DNA of 6,978 nt from an uncultured Rhizobiaceae group bacterium. GTDB lineage: Bacteria; Pseudomonadota; Alphaproteobacteria; Rhizobiales; Rhizobiaceae. Under the pieces are notes generated by a model. The model had not been told where the DNA came from and made no database searches. It was given only the letters and a program-made list of their open reading frames with translations. Where the stretch lies: positions 1-6,978 of the forward strand of contig CALDZZ010000239.1 of assembly GCA_937944075.1 (NCBI GenBank), read 5' to 3'. The number at the start of each line of letters is the position of its first letter. The first letter of the stretch is position 1. Of this stretch, positions 5,231 to 6,978 are shown in pieces. A program made the translations under genes and the position numbers.

Positions 5231-6136
5231 TTACTGAGCATTATTGTCAGACGAACCATTGCCATCCGGATTCTGGAAGTAGCGGAAAAAGTCCGAGTTA
5301 GGTGACAGCACCATGGTTGTACCATTTTGCTGTAGCGCACGATTATAGGCGCTCATAGATCTGTAGAATTCAAAGAATTCAGGATCACGTCCAAAGGCAT
5401 CCGCAAAGATTGCGTTCCGCTCTCCTTCACCTTCACCACGCAGAATTTCAGCATCACGCTGTGCTTCCGCCTTGATCTCGACTACCTGACGGTCAGCGCG
5501 TGCACGTATTCTGCGGGCAGCTTCCTGACCACGAGCACGAAGACGTTCAGCAACCGCAAGACGTTCAGCATTCATTCGGGCAAAAGTCTGATCAGAAACT
5601 TCTGCTGTCAGGTCCGTTCTGCGAATGCGCACATCTTCAATAGTCAGACCCAATGAAGTAGCGTCGGGACGTAACTGATTACGCACTTCACGCATCATTT
5701 CCTGACGTTCGGCTGAAAGTGCTGACTCAAAACCACGAAGAGAGTAAACCCCACGCAATGCAGAATCAAAACGTGTTCTCAATCGTTGCTCAGCCAGTTG
5801 AAGACTGCCCGAAACCTGCTGACGGAACTTGCGTGCATCATCAATACGGTACGTCAAAAACGCATCCACCTCGTAAAACTTGCCGTCAGATACCTGAACA
5901 CGCATGTCGTCCAGGTCAAAACGCAACAAGCGGTCTTCGATAATTTGTACATTATCAAGACCAGCAAACGATAACGGTGCCTTGAAATAAAGCCCCGGCT
6001 CGGTTTTCACATCCTGAATTTCACCAAAACGAAGCACAATGCCCTGTTCACGTTCATTCAGGACAAAAAGCGAATTGAACAAAACATACAAGCCAATCGC
6101 CAGTACGATAAGAATAAATGGTGCCTTGTTACCCAT
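5231..6136 (-). CDS. hflC: HflC, SPFH-domain membrane protein of the FtsH-modulating complex
   Basis: HflC pairs with HflK in a large inner-membrane assembly that in E. coli surrounds the FtsH protease and restrains its action on membrane proteins. The protein has 301 residues, the usual size. A single N-terminal helix (about 6-26) is followed by the SPFH/band 7 domain opening with NEREQGIVLRFGE (27-39) and PGLYFKAPL. A long Ala/Arg/Glu-rich coiled-coil stretch (roughly 185-240) leads to the family signature EGEGERNAIFADAFGRDPEF and FYRSM. The tail is rich in Asn, Gly and Ser (GNGSSDNNAQ). The start ATG shares one base with the hflK stop (TAATG), which points to translational coupling, with AGGGAGC about ten bases upstream inside hflK. 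The DUF2065 gene follows after 23 bases. Confidence 0.97.
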   Translation of the reverse strand: MGNKAPFILIVLAIGLYVLFNSLFVLNEREQGIVLRFGEIQDVKTEPGLYFKAPLSFAGLDNVQIIEDRLLRFDLDDMRVQVSDGKFYEVDAFLTYRIDDARKFRQQVSGSLQLAEQRLRTRFDSALRGVYSLRGFESALSAERQEMMREVRNQLRPDATSLGLTIEDVRIRRTDLTAEVSDQTFARMNAERLAVAERLRARGQEAARRIRARADRQVVEIKAEAQRDAEILRGEGEGERNAIFADAFGRDPEFFEFYRSMSAYNRALQQNGTTMVLSPNSDFFRYFQNPDGNGSSDNNAQ

Positions 6137-6978
6137 TAGTTCGCTCCCTGTGTGTTATTGCCAGAGGCATTATTTGAATTTCTGCGATTATTAATTTCGG
6201 GCAATGGCAGATATGGGACTACACCCTGACCTTGCCCTTGCTCGACAATCACCTTGTTTGCATCACCCAAGACCTTTTCCATCGTTTCAAGGAAAAGCCT
6301 CTTGCGTGTAACATCAGGCGCCTTGGCATATTCATCATATACCGAGATAAAGCGTTGTGCCTCACCCTTGGCTTCTTCAACAACACGGCTTTTGTAAGCA
6401 GCGGCATCTTCAAGAATTTGGGCTGCCTCACCACGTGCTGCACCCAGAATACGGTTTGAATACCGGTTTGCTTCTTCAATGAACTGATCTTCGTTTTGCT
6501 CAGCACGCTGAACTTCATCAAAGGAGTCTGCAACCTCTCTTGGCGGCGCAACGTCCTCAAGCTTCAGACCGTTAACCTGAATGCCTGTTCCGTAGCTCTC
6601 AAGCGTTGATTGCGTGATCGATCGAACTTCTTCTGCAATGCCATCACGGTCGTTACGAAGCGCATCATCAGCTGGACGTTTGCCGACCACTTCGCGCATC
6701 GCACTTTCAGCAACCTGACGAACCATGCCTTCCGGATCACTTACGTTGAAGAGATAATCATTGGGCGCAACAACTTCATAAAGGACAGAGAATGTAACGT
6801 CGACAATGTTCTGGTCACCTGAAAGCATCAAGCCTGTATTGCCGGAACGTCCGGTTGAACCGACATTGATTTGTTTTTCCGAGGTTTGAACAACCTCATA
6901 AGTTTCAATAGGCCATAAATGAAAGTGCAGACCTGCAGTAGAAATCTCCTGCTTTGGTTTGCCGAACCGCAGCTCAAC
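6136..6978 (-). CDS. hflK: HflK, SPFH-domain partner of HflC, 5' end cut by the window edge
   Basis: HflK is the partner of HflC in the FtsH-modulating membrane complex. The frame is open from the stop at 6138-6136 to the right edge: 280 residues, starting in VELRFGKPKQE. The cytoplasmic Gly/Pro-rich head and the membrane helix, which family members have before this point, lie outside the window. Seen are the SPFH core (LWPIETYE, then GNTGLMLSGDQNIVDV, DPEGMVRQVAESAMREVVG), VNGLKLEDVAPPREV, the coiled coil with EAKGEAQRF, DEYAKAPDVTRKRLFLETMEKVL, and an Asn-rich end (NNRRNSNNASGNNTQGAN). A TTG at 6831 is inside the SPFH domain and is not the real start. It overlaps hflC by one base. Confidence 0.97.
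   Translation of the reverse strand, partial: VELRFGKPKQEISTAGLHFHLWPIETYEVVQTSEKQINVGSTGRSGNTGLMLSGDQNIVDVTFSVLYEVVAPNDYLFNVSDPEGMVRQVAESAMREVVGKRPADDALRNDRDGIAEEVRSITQSTLESYGTGIQVNGLKLEDVAPPREVADSFDEVQRAEQNEDQFIEEANRYSNRILGAARGEAAQILEDAAAYKSRVVEEAKGEAQRFISVYDEYAKAPDVTRKRLFLETMEKVLGDANKVIVEQGQGQGVVPYLPLPEINNRRNSNNASGNNTQGAN

Overview
The window looks like chromosomal DNA of an alphaproteobacterium, most likely of the Rhizobiales (Hyphomicrobiales). This rests on gene order, hflK-hflC-DUF2065-Do protease-miaA-acetolactate synthase, and on protein character: a rhizobial-type acetolactate synthase large subunit and a two-PDZ Do protease. Base composition looks moderate, lower than in many rhizobia, but I judged it by eye and did not compute it. 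There is no sign of an insertion sequence, phage, CRISPR array, tRNA or rRNA.

Layout, left to right. (1) 1-1403, minus strand: most of the acetolactate synthase large-subunit gene (ilvB/ilvI type), running off the left edge. (2) 1404-1680: its leader, which holds a complete attenuator: a 16-codon leader peptide rich in Val codons with its own ribosome binding site, a long pause-type hairpin, a terminator hairpin followed by seven U, and a possible promoter. (3) 1689-2309, plus strand: a possible stress sigma-factor promoter, an unrecognised 89-residue membrane-anchored protein, a Pmp3/YqaE-family membrane peptide and a strong terminator. (4) 2329-3201, minus: miaA, tRNA dimethylallyltransferase. 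(5) 3299-4854, minus: terminator and gene of a periplasmic Do/DegP protease, with a possible ECF-type promoter upstream. (6) 5022-6978, minus: a DUF2065 membrane protein, hflC and the 3' part of hflK, tightly packed and probably one transcript. The DUF2065 start codon lies in the loop of a perfect 11-bp hairpin.

How the genes fit together. The right half is a membrane and envelope quality-control cluster: HflK and HflC form the complex that in E. coli surrounds and modulates the FtsH protease, and the Do protease degrades or refolds damaged periplasmic proteins. The two small plus-strand genes are also membrane-associated and may belong to a stress response. The left half is branched-chain amino acid synthesis, with transcription apparently tuned by valine (and perhaps isoleucine) supply through translation of the leader peptide.

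No unknown multi-gene system is visible. The most rewarding signals are regulatory: the ilv attenuator, the hairpin over the DUF2065 start, and the two GGAAC-type promoter candidates. The 89-residue protein is the one gene I cannot assign.
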